From contig NZ_CP020892.1 of the NCBI RefSeq assembly GCF_002163625.1, forward strand, positions 1,612,001 to 1,676,000: DNA of 64,000 nucleotides. Direction: 5' to 3'. Each line of letters begins with the position of its first letter. The stretch's first letter is position 1. The position numbers were made by a program, and so were the translations under genes. The notes under the pieces are model-generated. The model made no database searches. It saw only the letters and a list, made by a program, of their open reading frames with translations, and was not told where the DNA came from. The DNA is from Pseudomonas sp. M30-35 (lineage in GTDB: Bacteria; Pseudomonadota; Gammaproteobacteria; Pseudomonadales; Pseudomonadaceae). This document shows, one piece after another, positions 1 through 9,493 of this stretch.

Positions 1-273
1 CGTGGTGCGGCAATTGTCGCAGGTGTCGAGGCTGGCTTGGATATTGCCGAATACACCGCAACCCAGGTTAAGCAGGCTATAACTGGCACAGGTGGCGCGG
101 ATAAAGAACAGGTGCAAATGATGGTCATGCACTTGCTCAAACTGGTAAAAAAGCCACAGATTGACGCTTCGGACGCCTTGGCCATTGCCTTGTGTCATGC
201 GCACCATCGGCAAAGCCTTATTCCTCATGGTCTAGCCGGTGCTAAACGGCGCGGCGGACGTCTTCGTTTGTAG
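1..273 (+). CDS. ruvC: RuvC crossover junction endodeoxyribonuclease, 3' part
   Basis: RuvC is the dimeric nuclease that cuts Holliday junctions with RuvAB. The reading frame is open from base 1 to the TAG at 271-273, so only the C-terminal ~90 residues are present and the start lies left of the window. The segment [14 protein letters not shown] carries the last pair of acidic active-site residues of the RNase H-like fold, and the protein ends in the basic tail KRRGGRLRL usual for the family. ruvA begins 23 bases later on the same strand, followed directly by ruvB, which gives the standard ruvCAB order. Confidence 0.95.
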   Translation, partial: RGAAIVAGVEAGLDIAEYTATQVKQAITGTGGADKEQVQMMVMHLLKLVKKPQIDASDALAIALCHAHHRQSLIPHGLAGAKRRGGRLRL

Positions 274-296
274 TTTGAATTTTTAAGGATTTAGCG

Positions 297-899
297 GTGA
301 TCGGACGTTTGCGTGGCACCTTGGCGGAGAAGCAGCCGCCACATTTGATTCTGGATGTGAATGGCTTGGGTTATGAGTTGGAAGTGCCCATGACTACGTT
401 GTACCGTTTGCCAGCAGTCGGTGAGCCGCTGACGCTGCACACGCATTTGGTTGTGCGTGAAGACGCGCAGTTGCTCTATGGTTTTTTTGAAAAACGCGAA
501 CGCGAGCTGTTTCGCGAGCTGATCCGGCTTAATGGTGTAGGCCCCAAGTTGGCGCTGGCATTGATGTCTGGGCTGGAAATCGATGAGCTGGTGCGCTGCG
601 TGCAGGCGCAAGATACCTCGACACTGGTGAAGATCCCGGGCGTCGGTAAAAAGACCGCAGAACGCTTGCTGGTTGAGTTGAAGGATCGCTTCAAGGCTTG
701 GGAAACCCAGCCGGGGATGACTTCTCTGGTGGTGCCGACTGTCGGCGTTGGTGTGCCAAGTGCTGAGAATGACGCGGTGAGCGCATTGGTTTCGTTGGGT
801 TACAAGCCGCAAGAAGCCAGTCGTGCGGTTTCAGCGATTAAAGGTGATGGTTTGAGCAGTGAAGATTTGATCCGTCGTGCTCTGAAAGGAATGGTTTAA
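297..899 (+). CDS. ruvA: RuvA Holliday junction DNA-binding subunit
   Basis: RuvA forms a tetramer that holds the four-way junction flat while RuvB motors pull DNA through. The 200-residue length is normal. The N-terminal OB-fold region starts MIGRLRGTL, and two helix-hairpin-helix motifs are visible at NGVGPKLAL (residues 79-87) and [11 protein letters not shown] (114-124). The C-terminal domain III that contacts RuvB covers about residues 150-200. The start is GTG at 297, the only start that keeps the conserved MIG N-terminus. The stop is immediately followed by the ruvB ATG, so the two are cotranscribed and probably translationally coupled. Confidence 0.97.
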   Translation: MIGRLRGTLAEKQPPHLILDVNGLGYELEVPMTTLYRLPAVGEPLTLHTHLVVREDAQLLYGFFEKRERELFRELIRLNGVGPKLALALMSGLEIDELVRCVQAQDTSTLVKIPGVGKKTAERLLVELKDRFKAWETQPGMTSLVVPTVGVGVPSAENDAVSALVSLGYKPQEASRAVSAIKGDGLSSEDLIRRALKGMV

Positions 900-1961
900 A
901 TGATAGAGGCTGACCGCCTGATTACTGCCAGCACGCGCGACCGCGATGAGCAGGTCGATCGTGCAATCCGTCCGCTGACGCTGGCCGAGTATATCGGCCA
1001 GCCGAGCGTGCGTGAGCAGATGGAGCTGTTTATCCAGGCGGCCAGAGGGCGTAATGAATCCTTGGACCATACCTTGATATTCGGTCCGCCGGGGCTGGGT
1101 AAAACCACGCTGGCCAATATCATCTCTCAAGAGATGGGTGTGTCGATCAAAAGCACCTCGGGTCCGGTGCTTGAGCGGCCTGGCGATTTAGCCGCGCTGC
1201 TGACCAATCTTGAGCCGGGTGATGTGCTGTTTATCGATGAAATTCACCGGCTTTCGCCCATTGTCGAAGAAGTGCTGTATCCAGCGATGGAAGATTTTCA
1301 GCTCGATATCATGATTGGTGAAGGTCCGGCAGCGCGCTCGATCAAGCTGGATTTGCCGCCTTTTACCTTGGTCGGCGCGACTACGCGTGCGGGTATGCTG
1401 ACCAATCCGCTGCGTGACCGATTCGGTATCGTCCAGCGTCTAGAGTTTTACAACACAGATGATCTGGCGACTATCGTCACCCGGTCTGCTGGGATTTTGA
1501 ATTTGCCAATAGAGGCTCAGGGCGCTTTCGAGATTGCCCGTCGGGCACGCGGCACGCCGCGCATTGCTAACCGCTTGTTGCGCCGGGTGCGTGATTTCGC
1601 CGAAGTGCGCAGTAATGGTGATATCACTCGTCAGGTTGCAGATTTGGCGCTTAACCTGCTGGATGTTGATGAGCGCGGCCTGGACCATCAAGACCGCCGC
1701 CTGCTGTTGACCATGATTGAGAAGTTTGACGGCGGTCCGGTAGGCATTGATAGCTTGGCGGCGGCGATCAGCGAAGAGCGCCACACCATTGAAGATGTGT
1801 TGGAGCCGTATTTGATCCAGCAGGGCTACATCATGCGGACCCCGCGGGGGCGCGTTGTTACACGGCATGCTTATTTACATTTTGGACTCAACGTACCGAA
1901 GCGCATGGGGGAACTTCCAGCCGCAGATCTGTTCAGTGTTGACGGGGATTCGGTTGTTTAG
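900..1961 (+). CDS. ruvB: RuvB Holliday junction helicase motor
   Basis: RuvB is the AAA+ ATPase that drives branch migration on RuvA-bound junctions. Its 353 residues fit the family. Walker A is GPPGLGKT from residue 63, Walker B is FIDEIH at 111-116, and sensor 1 lies in GATTRAG at 159-165 with the arginine region LRDRFG just after. The C-terminal winged helix ends with the typical HAYLHFGL stretch. The ATG starts on the base after the ruvA stop. About 100 bp separate its stop from ybgC, leaving room for a separate tol promoter, although none was clearly identified. Confidence 0.97.
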   Translation: MIEADRLITASTRDRDEQVDRAIRPLTLAEYIGQPSVREQMELFIQAARGRNESLDHTLIFGPPGLGKTTLANIISQEMGVSIKSTSGPVLERPGDLAALLTNLEPGDVLFIDEIHRLSPIVEEVLYPAMEDFQLDIMIGEGPAARSIKLDLPPFTLVGATTRAGMLTNPLRDRFGIVQRLEFYNTDDLATIVTRSAGILNLPIEAQGAFEIARRARGTPRIANRLLRRVRDFAEVRSNGDITRQVADLALNLLDVDERGLDHQDRRLLLTMIEKFDGGPVGIDSLAAAISEERHTIEDVLEPYLIQQGYIMRTPRGRVVTRHAYLHFGLNVPKRMGELPAADLFSVDGDSVV

Positions 1962-2062
1962 CTATGCCAGCCGTCGGCCAGATAACTGGCGAACGGTCAG
2001 GGATGTTCCAAAAAATATATTTGCTCTACCCAATTGGCAAGACTAGGAGCTAGCACTAAAGT

Positions 2063-2515
2063 ATGCGCGCGCAAAACGGAGTTCAGCCGTTCGCTTATCA
2101 TTGTCGGGTTTATTACGAAGACACTGATGCCGGCGGTATCGTCTACTACGTCAATTACCTCAAGTTTATGGAACGGGCTCGCACCGAACAGCTGAGATAT
2201 CTGGGATTTTCCCAATCTACGCTGGCAAGTGAGGGCCTGTTATTCGTCGTGCATTCGACTGAAGCGCGTTACCACGCACCGGCGAAACTCGACGATGAGC
2301 TAAAAGTAAGTGCGCAAGTAATTGAATTGAACCGTGTCAGTCTAAAGTTTCGTCAACAAGTCAGGCGGGCAACGGATGATGTGCTGCTCTGTGAAGGGCA
2401 GTTTTTGGTGGCCTGTGTGCGCGCCGACAATTTGAAACCCCGGGCCATTCCCGAAGCTTTGCGCACAGCCTTTGCTGAGCAGAGCGGCGCGGGTACATCT
2501 ACAGCAGGAGAGTAA
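2063..2515 (+). CDS. ybgC: YbgC acyl-CoA thioesterase (Tol-Pal linked)
   Basis: This is a 4-hydroxybenzoyl-CoA-thioesterase-type hot-dog enzyme hydrolysing acyl-CoA, the usual first gene of the tol-pal cluster. Residues 17-26 read [10 protein letters not shown], with the family catalytic aspartate at D22, followed by the conserved [12 protein letters not shown] helix. The length of 150 residues is normal. The ATG at 2063 has a purine-rich AGGAGC about 11 bases upstream. The stop is two bases before the tolQ GTG. Its physiological substrate is not settled for the family; the link to envelope lipid metabolism is inferred from context. Confidence 0.93.
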   Translation: MRAQNGVQPFAYHCRVYYEDTDAGGIVYYVNYLKFMERARTEQLRYLGFSQSTLASEGLLFVVHSTEARYHAPAKLDDELKVSAQVIELNRVSLKFRQQVRRATDDVLLCEGQFLVACVRADNLKPRAIPEALRTAFAEQSGAGTSTAGE

Positions 2516-2517
2516 GC

Positions 2518-3213
2518 GTGGAAGCCAACGCCGTTGACCACATGTCTATGTGGAGTTTGATCAGCAATGCCAGCCTGGTTGTTCAGTTGGTAATGTTGAC
2601 CTTGGTGGCCGCATCGGTCACTTCCTGGATCATGATTTTCCAGCGCACCACCATGCTGCGCGCTGCCAAGCGTTCGCTCGACTCGTTCGAGGAGCGTTTT
2701 TGGTCAGGTATCGATTTGTCCAAGCTGTATCGTCAGGCGGGTAGCAATCCTGATCCGGATTCAGGTTTGGAACAGATCTTCCGCGCTGGTTTCAAAGAGT
2801 TTTCGCGCATGCGCCAGCAGCCAAATGTTCACCCTGATGCGGTCATGGACGGCGTGGCCCGTGCCATGCGTGTGGCAATCTCGCGTGAAGAAGAGAAGCT
2901 TGAAGCCAGCCTGCCATTCCTTGCGACCGTGGGTTCAACCAGTCCTTACATCGGCCTGTTCGGCACCGTTTGGGGCATCATGAACTCCTTCCGTGGTTTG
3001 GCTCAGGTTCAGCAAGCCACACTGGCAACCGTTGCTCCGGGTATTGCCGAGGCGTTGATCGCCACCGCAATCGGCTTGTTTGCCGCGATTCCGGCGGTAA
3101 TTGCCTATAACCGTTTTGCTTCGCGCGGTGAGATGTTTATTGCGCGTTACTACACCTTTGCCGACGAATTCCACGCAATCCTGCACCGTAAAGTACATAC
3201 AACAGAAGACTGA
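2518..3213 (+). CDS. tolQ: TolQ inner-membrane motor subunit
   Basis: TolQ is an ExbB/MotA-like protein that forms the proton channel with TolR and energises TolA. Its 231 residues show one N-terminal membrane segment (about 15-38) and two later ones (about 135-160 and 170-195), separated by a long cytoplasmic loop. The motif around GTVWGIMNSF is typical. The GTG at 2518 was chosen because it yields the family N-terminus MEANAVDHMSMWSL and sits directly after the ybgC stop. Unusually, about 140 bp separate this gene from tolR. Confidence 0.95.
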   Translation: MEANAVDHMSMWSLISNASLVVQLVMLTLVAASVTSWIMIFQRTTMLRAAKRSLDSFEERFWSGIDLSKLYRQAGSNPDPDSGLEQIFRAGFKEFSRMRQQPNVHPDAVMDGVARAMRVAISREEEKLEASLPFLATVGSTSPYIGLFGTVWGIMNSFRGLAQVQQATLATVAPGIAEALIATAIGLFAAIPAVIAYNRFASRGEMFIARYYTFADEFHAILHRKVHTTED

Positions 3214-3353
3214 CCGCCAGTTGATTTAATAGCGGGCGTCAGCTGATTACCAGGAGTGAGGCGGGTACACAGAGCACGCCAACTCTCAACGCTGACGCGG
3301 TATTCTGCCAAGGGCTGGTTTAGCTGTTGGCTCACTCGATAGGTTTTTAAGCG

Positions 3354-3806
3354 ATGGCCAGAATTCGTAACAGACGCAAGCCGGTCGCCGAGATGAACGT
3401 GGTGCCTTACATCGACGTGATGTTGGTGCTGCTGGTTATCTTCATGGTGACTGCGCCAATGCTCAATCAAGGGGTCAAGGTCGATCTGCCGCAAGTCAGC
3501 ACCCAGACTTTGCCGCAAGACAACGACTCAAAGGTGCTGACGATTTCGATCAAGGCGGATAAGTCGTATTACTGGAACATCGGTACAGAAGTCGACACCG
3601 ACACCGTGCAAGACCAATCGGTATCGCTCGACGGCATGACCAAGGCGGTGACTGCGATCATCAATGAGAGTCGTCGTCAGGGCAAACAGGTTCAAGTGTT
3701 TGTACGCGGTGATAAATCGGTCGACTACGGCACGGTGATGGCTGCCATGGGTGGTTTGCAGCAGGCTGACGTGGGTAACGTCGGGCTGATTACCGAGGCC
3801 CCGTAA
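3354..3806 (+). CDS. tolR: TolR inner-membrane motor subunit
   Basis: TolR is the ExbD-like partner of TolQ. It has a short cytoplasmic N-terminus, a single membrane helix (about residues 17-36) carrying the conserved proton-path aspartate D21 in PYIDVMLVLLVIFMV, and a periplasmic domain that binds peptidoglycan in its active state. The length of 150 is normal. The stop overlaps the tolA start by one base (TAATG), so the two are translationally coupled. Upstream it is separated from tolQ by an untranslated stretch of about 140 bp in which I see no gene. Confidence 0.95.
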   Translation: MARIRNRRKPVAEMNVVPYIDVMLVLLVIFMVTAPMLNQGVKVDLPQVSTQTLPQDNDSKVLTISIKADKSYYWNIGTEVDTDTVQDQSVSLDGMTKAVTAIINESRRQGKQVQVFVRGDKSVDYGTVMAAMGGLQQADVGNVGLITEAP

Positions 3807-4780
3807 TGCGCGAGCAACGTGAGCGCTCCACCTCAGAAAACTATTTCTGGCCGATTGTCTGGGCAGTAGCCCTGCACACGTTGATGTTCGGCATGTTGTT
3901 TGTCAGTTTTGCTTTTGCCCCCGATCTGCCACCGGCCAAGCCGATAGTTCAGGCGACGTTGTATCAGCTTAAATCGCAGAGTCAGGCGACCACGCAGACC
4001 AACCAGAAAATTGCCGGTGAAAAGAAGAAAACAGCCGCTCCGCAGTATGAAGCTGAACAACTGGAGCAAAAAAAGGCTGAAGAACAGAAGGTAGCAGCGG
4101 CCAAGGCGGCGGAACAAAAGAAAGCGGATGAGGCTCAAAAAGCCGAAGTCGCCAAGAAAGCTGATGAAGCTGCAAAAGCAGAGCAAGCCAAAAAAGCTGA
4201 TATCGCCAAGAAGGCTGATGAGGCTGCTAAAAAGAAAGCAGCCGATGATGCGGCCAAGAAAAAAGCCGCTGAGGACGCGAAAAAGAAAGCGGCCGAAGAC
4301 GCCAAGAAAAAGAAGGCAGCAGAGGACGCCAAGAAAAAGGCGGCGGATGATGCCAAGAAGAAAAAGGCCGCCGAAGAGGCGCGCCGTAAAGCTGTAGAAG
4401 ATAAAAAAGCCGCTGCTTTGGCTGAGCTGCTCTCTGATGATGTGGGCCACCAGCAAGCACTGGCAGATGAAGTAGGTGATAACGTGGCTGGCAATCTTGA
4501 TGATCTGATCATTAAGCTAGTCAGTGAACAATGGCGTCGTCCGCCTTCCGCACGTAATGGAATGAGTGTGGAGGTGGTCATAGAGATGTTGCCTGATGGC
4601 ACCATCACCAATGCCAGTGTGTCGCGCTCAAGTGGCGATGCACCGTTTGATAATTCAGCGGTACAAGCTGTGCGTAACGTCGGCCGTATCACTGAGATGC
4701 AACAACTCGATCGCGCAACGTTTGACAGTCAGTACCGTAAACGTCGCGCCATCTTTAAACCGGAGGATTTAGATCTGTGA
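3806..4780 (+). CDS. tolA: TolA trans-periplasmic linker protein
   Basis: TolA spans the periplasm and transmits TolQR energy to Pal and TolB during outer-membrane constriction at division. The 324-residue protein has an N-terminal inner-membrane helix (about residues 13-36), then a long Ala/Lys-rich helical region (about 75-205) built from KKAAEDA-type repeats, and a C-terminal globular domain (about 205-324). The repeat-rich middle is likely to vary in length between strains. It starts within the tolR stop codon and overlaps tolB by four bases (GTGA), so tolR-tolA-tolB form a tightly coupled unit. Confidence 0.94.
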   Translation: MREQRERSTSENYFWPIVWAVALHTLMFGMLFVSFAFAPDLPPAKPIVQATLYQLKSQSQATTQTNQKIAGEKKKTAAPQYEAEQLEQKKAEEQKVAAAKAAEQKKADEAQKAEVAKKADEAAKAEQAKKADIAKKADEAAKKKAADDAAKKKAAEDAKKKAAEDAKKKKAAEDAKKKAADDAKKKKAAEEARRKAVEDKKAAALAELLSDDVGHQQALADEVGDNVAGNLDDLIIKLVSEQWRRPPSARNGMSVEVVIEMLPDGTITNASVSRSSGDAPFDNSAVQAVRNVGRITEMQQLDRATFDSQYRKRRAIFKPEDLDL

Positions 4781-6075
4781 ATACCCTGATGCGTATCGTT
4801 CTACTGGGTTTGACCATGATGGTCGGCGCAGTACAGGCGGCTGATCCACTGGTCATTAGCACCGGTACAGACCGTGCGACGCCAATTGCCGTAGTGCCAT
4901 TTGGTTGGCAGGGCGGCAGTGTGCTGCCTGATGATATTGCCGAAATTGTTGGTAATGACCTGCGCAACTCGGGTGTTTTCGAACCCATTCCTCGGCAGAA
5001 CATGATCAGCCAGCCGACCCAGGCCAGCGAAGTGATCTATCGCGACTGGAAAGCGGTTAACGCGCAGTACGTGTTAGTCGGTAGCATGGTGCCTGCTGGT
5101 GGCCGTATTCAGGTGCAGTACGCACTGTTTAACGTGGCCACTGAGCAGCAGGTGATGACCGGTACTGTTGGCGGTACGACTGATCAGCTGCGCGACATGG
5201 CGCACTACATTTCCGACCAGGCATACGAGAAGTTGACTGGCGTTAAAGGTGCGTTTTCTACCCGTTTGCTTTATGTCACGGCTGAGCGCTTCTCGGTAGA
5301 TAACACTCGCTACACCTTGCAGCGTTCGGACTATGACGGCTCTCGTGCTGTAACCCTGCTGCAATCGCGTGAGCCAATCCTGTCGCCTTCGTTCGCGCCA
5401 GACGGCAAGCGTATTGCCTACGTATCGTTCGAGCAGCGTCGTCCGCGCATCTTTGTCCAGCATATTGATACCGGTCGTCGCGAGCAGATCACCAATTTTG
5501 AAGGCCTCAATGGCGCTCCAGCCTGGTCTCCGGATGGCAAGCGTCTGGCGTTTGTTTTGTCTAAAGACGGCAACCCGGAAATCTACGTGATGGACATGGC
5601 CTCCAAGTCACTGCGTCGCGTGACTAATCAGTTTGGTATTGATACCGAACCGTTCTGGGGTAAAGATGGTCAAACCATCTACTTCACATCGGATCGTGGC
5701 GGTAAGCCACAGATCTATAAAACCAATATCAATAGTGGTTCAGTTGAACGTGTAACGTTTGTAGGTAACTACAACGCCAACCCAAAATTGTCCGCTGATG
5801 AGAAAACCTTGGTCATGATTCATCGCCAAGAGGGCTTCACCAACTTCAAAGTAGCGGCTCAAGACCTGCAGCGCGGAAACGTGCGGATACTTTCATCCAC
5901 AAATTTGGATGAATCACCCACTGTTGCGCCTAATGGCACCATGATAATCTTCGCAACCCGCCAGCAGGGTCGGGGAGTCTTGATGTTAGCGTCCGTAAAT
6001 GGTCGTGTCAGGCTCCCTCTTCCTACCGCTCAAGGCGAAGTTCGAGAGCCTTCCTGGTCCCCCTACCTGAACTGA
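4777..6075 (+). CDS. tolB: TolB periplasmic beta-propeller protein
   Basis: TolB is a soluble periplasmic protein that binds Pal and TolA. The 432-residue precursor begins with a Sec signal peptide ending near AVQA (residues 18-21). An alpha/beta domain is followed by a six-bladed propeller, whose blades show as PD40-type motifs such as [18 protein letters not shown] and SWSPYLN at the very end. The GTG start overlaps the tolA TGA by four bases. The next gene, pal, follows after about 67 bp with its own ribosome binding site. Confidence 0.96.
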   Translation: MNTLMRIVLLGLTMMVGAVQAADPLVISTGTDRATPIAVVPFGWQGGSVLPDDIAEIVGNDLRNSGVFEPIPRQNMISQPTQASEVIYRDWKAVNAQYVLVGSMVPAGGRIQVQYALFNVATEQQVMTGTVGGTTDQLRDMAHYISDQAYEKLTGVKGAFSTRLLYVTAERFSVDNTRYTLQRSDYDGSRAVTLLQSREPILSPSFAPDGKRIAYVSFEQRRPRIFVQHIDTGRREQITNFEGLNGAPAWSPDGKRLAFVLSKDGNPEIYVMDMASKSLRRVTNQFGIDTEPFWGKDGQTIYFTSDRGGKPQIYKTNINSGSVERVTFVGNYNANPKLSADEKTLVMIHRQEGFTNFKVAAQDLQRGNVRILSSTNLDESPTVAPNGTMIIFATRQQGRGVLMLASVNGRVRLPLPTAQGEVREPSWSPYLN

Positions 6076-6142
6076 TGCGGCGTTGTAGATTGCTATATTG
6101 AAATTTTTGCTTAACACACTGGGGTTCATTAGGAGCTATATG

Positions 6143-6640
6143 ATGGAAATGCTGAAATTTGGTAAGTTTGCTGCGCTGAGCTTGGCTCTGGCTGTTGCTG
6201 TTGGTTGTTCTTCTAAAGGCGGCGATACCGCTGGCGAAGGCGCAATCGATCCTAACGCTGGTTACGGTGCTGACGCGGGTTCGGTTGACGGCAACATGAG
6301 CGAAGAAGCTGCTCTGCGTGCTATCACCACTTTCTACTTCGAATACGACAGTTCGGACCTGAAGCCAGAAGCCATGCGCGCTCTGGACGTTCACGCTAAA
6401 GACCTGAAAGGCAATGGCGCTCGCGTCGTTCTGGAAGGCAACACCGACGAGCGTGGTACTCGTGAGTACAACATGGCTCTGGGTGAGCGTCGTGCTAAAG
6501 CCGTTCAGCGTTACCTGGTTCTGCAGGGCGTTTCTCCTGCACAACTGGAACTGGTTTCCTACGGCGAAGAGCGTCCAGTTTCGACTGGCAACGACGAACA
6601 GTCGTGGGCTCAGAACCGTCGCGTAGAACTGCGTAAGTAA
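6143..6640 (+). CDS. pal: Pal/OprL peptidoglycan-associated lipoprotein
   Basis: Pal anchors the outer membrane to peptidoglycan and is concentrated at the septum by the Tol system. The 165-residue precursor has a lipoprotein signal with Cys22 in AVAVGC, a short acidic linker, and an OmpA-like peptidoglycan-binding domain including the motif [11 protein letters not shown]. The frame is open further upstream and two ATGs lie back to back at 6140 and 6143; I chose 6143 because AGGAGC at 6131-6136 is better spaced from it and it gives the MEMLKFGKF start known for Pseudomonas OprL. cpoB starts seven bases after the stop. Confidence 0.96.
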   Translation: MEMLKFGKFAALSLALAVAVGCSSKGGDTAGEGAIDPNAGYGADAGSVDGNMSEEAALRAITTFYFEYDSSDLKPEAMRALDVHAKDLKGNGARVVLEGNTDERGTREYNMALGERRAKAVQRYLVLQGVSPAQLELVSYGEERPVSTGNDEQSWAQNRRVELRK

Positions 6641-6646
6641 TTCGAT

Positions 6647-7438
6647 ATGCAAACGTGCCGACGTCTCGTAAGCCTACTCGCTCTCAGCCTGCCACTTGTG
6701 GCGTGGGCTGAGGTTCCAGTTGTTGACAGTAACTCGGGTAGCTACCCAGCCCCGAGTTATGAGGCGTCCGGCGCTTATGCAGGAGGCGGAGCGCAAGCTC
6801 CGGCCTCTGCGCAGAGCATGCTATTCAACCAGTTGCAGCAGATGCAGGACGAGATCGGCCGGCTGCGCGGCATGCTTGAAGAGCAGCAAAACGATATTCA
6901 GCAGATGAAACAAGAAAACCTTGAGCGCTATAAGGACCTTGATCAGCGGCTGAGCAGTGGGGCAGCGGGTGCTGCAGCCACACAGAATTCTTCAGCGGAT
7001 GGCGCCACAAACGCCAACGCGACACAAAACTCCCAGGCATCAGCCGGAGCCAGTGAGCCAGACCCAGAGAAGGAAAAGTTGTTTTATGACGCTGCCTTCG
7101 ATCTGATCAAGGCTAAAGATTTTGACAAAGCCAATCAGGCGTTCAGCGCTTTTTTGCGTAAGTACCCTAAAAGCCAATATGCTGGGAATGCCCAGTACTG
7201 GTTGGGTGAAGTCAACCTGGCCCAAGGTAATCTGCAAGGGGCCGCACAGGCATTTGCCGACGTTGCCCAGAAGTACCCGCAGCACAGCAAAGTGCCTGAC
7301 TCGATGTTCAAGCTGGGCGATGTTGAGCAGCGTCTAGGTGATCAGGCCAAGGCTAAGAGCACTTTCCAGCAAGTGATTGCGCAATACCCTAATTCATCCG
7401 CTGCGCAGCTTGCCCAGCGGAACCTGCAGCGGATGTAA
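6647..7438 (+). CDS. cpoB: CpoB/YbgF division coordinator
   Basis: CpoB is a periplasmic TPR protein that ties PBP1B-driven septal peptidoglycan synthesis to Tol-Pal constriction. The 263-residue precursor has a signal peptide ending at about AWA (residues 19-21), an N-terminal coiled coil (about residues 57-100) used for trimerisation, an Ala/Ser/Thr/Asn-rich linker (about 100-135), and C-terminal TPR repeats visible as YWLGEVNLAQGN and MFKLGDVEQRLGD. It closes the tol-pal cluster and is followed by an intrinsic terminator. Confidence 0.95.
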   Translation: MQTCRRLVSLLALSLPLVAWAEVPVVDSNSGSYPAPSYEASGAYAGGGAQAPASAQSMLFNQLQQMQDEIGRLRGMLEEQQNDIQQMKQENLERYKDLDQRLSSGAAGAAATQNSSADGATNANATQNSQASAGASEPDPEKEKLFYDAAFDLIKAKDFDKANQAFSAFLRKYPKSQYAGNAQYWLGEVNLAQGNLQGAAQAFADVAQKYPQHSKVPDSMFKLGDVEQRLGDQAKAKSTFQQVIAQYPNSSAAQLAQRNLQRM

Positions 7439-7442
7439 CTTA

Positions 7443-7472
7443 AGTTCTTCGTGCAGTAGTTCTTCGTGCAGT
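7443..7472 (+). repeat. Perfect 15-bp tandem duplication
   Basis: The 15-mer AGTTCTTCGTGCAGT occurs twice head to tail (7443-7457 and 7458-7472) immediately after the cpoB stop. It is the kind of duplication that replication slippage produces. No function is evident. Confidence 0.85.
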
Positions 7473-7504
7473 GGCTTGATGTTTGAATTGAAATTGTAAT
7501 TGTA

Positions 7505-7538
7505 AAAGACGCCGTGCCCAAACTGAGCGCGGCGTTTT
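7505..7538 (+). terminator. Intrinsic terminator of the tol-pal cluster
   Basis: A nine-pair stem (7509-7517 with 7527-7535, one G-T pair) with a nine-base loop is followed by TTTT. It lies about 70 bp after cpoB and on the same strand. Confidence 0.7.
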
Positions 7539-7651
7539 CATTGGTGGACAGGCTAACTGTGCTTGTCCTGGGTGTTATTCGTAATGATTAACACCTTTCT
7601 TTCCCGCAACGGAGGCGGACAGCCTGTTTAGCTGTTACGCCCGTGGCTACT

Positions 7652-8299
7652 ATGCAAAAGACTCTGCGCATCACCGAGATTTTTTTCTCGCTGCAGGGGG
7701 AGACACGTACTGCTGGTTTACCCACAGTATTTGTGCGCCTGACCGGCTGCCCCCTGCGTTGTCAATATTGCGACACCGCTTACGCTTTCAACGGCGGCGA
7801 GCTAATGTCGCTTGACGCCATCATCGAAAAGATCGCCAGCTACTCACCGCGATACGTTTGTGTCACCGGTGGCGAACCCTTGGCTCAACCAAACTGCATA
7901 GCACTGCTTGAACGCCTGTGTGACGCTGGCTTTGAGGTGTCGCTGGAAACCAGTGGCGCGCTCGACGTTTCTGCGGTTGACGCGCGTGTGAGCAAGGTTC
8001 TTGACCTGAAAACACCGGGTTCGGCGGAGGTTGCGCGCAATCGCTACGAGAATATTGACCTGCTCACCCGCAATGACCAGGTCAAGTTCGTCATTTGCTC
8101 CCGTGAAGACTACGACTGGGCGACGACTAAACTGATCCAGTATCGGCTCAATGAGCGTGCCGGCGAGGTGCTGTTGTCGCCAAGCCATCAGCAAGTCAGC
8201 GCGCGTGATCTGGCTGACTGGATCGTCGCCGACAATTTGCCGGTTCGCCTGCAATTGCAGTTGCACAAAATTCTCTGGAATGACGAGCAAGGCCGTTAA
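7652..8299 (+). CDS. queE: QueE 7-carboxy-7-deazaguanine synthase
   Basis: QueE is a radical-SAM enzyme that contracts 6-carboxytetrahydropterin to the 7-deazaguanine core of queuosine. It is 215 residues from the ATG at 7652. The cluster-binding motif is C33-x3-C37-x2-C40 within TGCPLRCQYC, and the GGEP motif (TGGEPL) binds SAM. An in-frame GTG nine bases upstream is possible, but the family starts at MQ.TLRITEIF. No clear Shine-Dalgarno precedes either start. queC, the next enzyme of the pathway, follows on the same strand. Confidence 0.93.
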   Translation: MQKTLRITEIFFSLQGETRTAGLPTVFVRLTGCPLRCQYCDTAYAFNGGELMSLDAIIEKIASYSPRYVCVTGGEPLAQPNCIALLERLCDAGFEVSLETSGALDVSAVDARVSKVLDLKTPGSAEVARNRYENIDLLTRNDQVKFVICSREDYDWATTKLIQYRLNERAGEVLLSPSHQQVSARDLADWIVADNLPVRLQLQLHKILWNDEQGR

Positions 8300-8391
8300 C
8301 CGGCCCCAGCGATTTTATGCCGACGCAGAATTTTGCGTTGTAAGCCTTCAATCTGAGCATGGCGTCCTAAGTTAAGGCGCGAGGATTCAAT

Positions 8392-9066
8392 ATGAGTATT
8401 AAACGAGCCGTTATCTTACTTTCTGGCGGCCTTGATTCGGCAACCGTGGTCGCGCTGGCCAAAGCCGAGGGTTATGCCTGCTACACCATGAGTTTTGACT
8501 ACGGTCAGCGCCACCGCTCCGAGTTGCAGGCTGCCGAACATGTCGCCAGGCAGTTGGGCGTCGTTGAGCACAAGGTGATTGGTTTAAACCTTAACGGCAT
8601 GGGCGGCTCAGCATTGACTGACAGCAGCATAGACGTACCTGAGGCGCCGTCTGAAGGCATTCCAGTGACTTACGTGCCTGCACGTAACACTGTGTTCCTC
8701 TCGTTGGCGCTCGGTTGGGCAGAGGTGCTGGGCGCGCGTGATATTTTTATCGGCGTGAATGCCGTGGATTATTCGGGTTACCCGGATTGCCGCCCAGAAT
8801 TTGTCGAAGCATTTGAGCGCATGGCCAATTTAGCAACCAAGGCCGGTGTCGAAGGCAATGGCTTTCGGATACAGGCGCCGCTGCAAAACATGAGCAAAGC
8901 GCAAATTGTGCAAGCCGGGATTGCCCATGGCGTTGACTACGCCTTGACCGTGTCATGTTACCAGGCAGATGACCAAGGTAGAGCCTGCGGCAAGTGCGAC
9001 AGCTGCCGCTTGCGCAGTGAGGGATTCATTGCTGCCGGGGTTGCTGATCCAACTCGGTACAGCTAA
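8392..9066 (+). CDS. queC: QueC 7-cyano-7-deazaguanine synthase
   Basis: QueC converts the carboxy-deazaguanine to preQ0 using ATP and ammonia. The 224-residue protein has the PP-loop SGGLDS at residues 11-16 and four zinc-binding cysteines, C189, C199, C202 and C205, in the segment [17 protein letters not shown]. It lies about 90 bp after queE; the two act consecutively in queuosine biosynthesis. I see no preQ1 riboswitch upstream. Confidence 0.96.
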   Translation: MSIKRAVILLSGGLDSATVVALAKAEGYACYTMSFDYGQRHRSELQAAEHVARQLGVVEHKVIGLNLNGMGGSALTDSSIDVPEAPSEGIPVTYVPARNTVFLSLALGWAEVLGARDIFIGVNAVDYSGYPDCRPEFVEAFERMANLATKAGVEGNGFRIQAPLQNMSKAQIVQAGIAHGVDYALTVSCYQADDQGRACGKCDSCRLRSEGFIAAGVADPTRYS

Positions 9067-9082
9067 AAAATACGTTAAAGGG

Positions 9083-9110
9083 TTGAATTACTGAGTTAAA
9101 TCAGTATTAT
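9083..9110 (+). promoter_or_regulatory. Promoter of tRNA-Lys
   Basis: TTGAAT (9083-9088) and TATTAT (9105-9110) are spaced 16 bases apart and followed by the GC-rich discriminator GCGCC, as is usual for stringently controlled tRNA promoters. Confidence 0.65.
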
Positions 9111-9123
9111 GCGCCTCCGCAAC

Positions 9124-9199
9124 GGGTCGTTAGCTCAGTTGGTAGAGCAGTTGGCTTTTAACCAATTGGTCGTAGGTTCGAATCCCACACGACCCACCA
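9124..9199 (+). tRNA. tRNA-Lys (anticodon TTT)
   Basis: This is a complete 76-nt cloverleaf. The acceptor stem GGGTCGT pairs with ACGACCC, the anticodon loop is CTTTTAA with anticodon TTT, the T arm contains GGTTCGAATCC, and the 3' CCA is encoded. In P. aeruginosa the equivalent tRNA-Lys next to queC is a known island attachment site; here nadA follows without an island, so the site looks empty. Confidence 0.98.
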
Positions 9200-9242
9200 T
9201 ATTGCCTTCACAGTCAGATTACTTGGCTGTGAAGGGAAAAAG

Positions 9243-9277
9243 CCCGAGTGTTCTCTTGCAGAACCTCGGGTTTTTTT
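9243..9277 (+). terminator. Intrinsic terminator after tRNA-Lys
   Basis: A strong hairpin pairs CCCGAG with CTCGGG and GTTCT with AGAAC around a five-base loop, with one bulged T, and runs into seven Ts. Confidence 0.85.
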
Positions 9278-9493
9278 GTGTCTTCTGTTTGTGTGCTGGC
9301 TATGTAGATCAAGTGGTTTGAGCAAACTTGCCTGAACGCGATATTATGCTCGCCGCTACCCCAGTCGAGGCCTGAACATAACAGGCACGCTCCAGCCTCT
9401 CCGCTTGTACACCTGTCTGTTTGGCGCTTGTATTGCCGGCAGCGGGGGTATACTTGAATCCCGTGCTGATAGACCGTTACAGGGCCTGATGAC

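Noticed and set aside
3833..4456. Long minus-strand open frame opposite tolA
   Set aside because: It mirrors the Ala/Lys repeats of TolA; its translation is low-complexity (Phe/Leu/Arg) and it lacks a ribosome binding site.
7439..7651. Possible preQ1 riboswitch upstream of queE
   Set aside because: I could not find the short stem-loop with A-rich tail that defines preQ1-I; the only clear hairpin is the tol-pal terminator.
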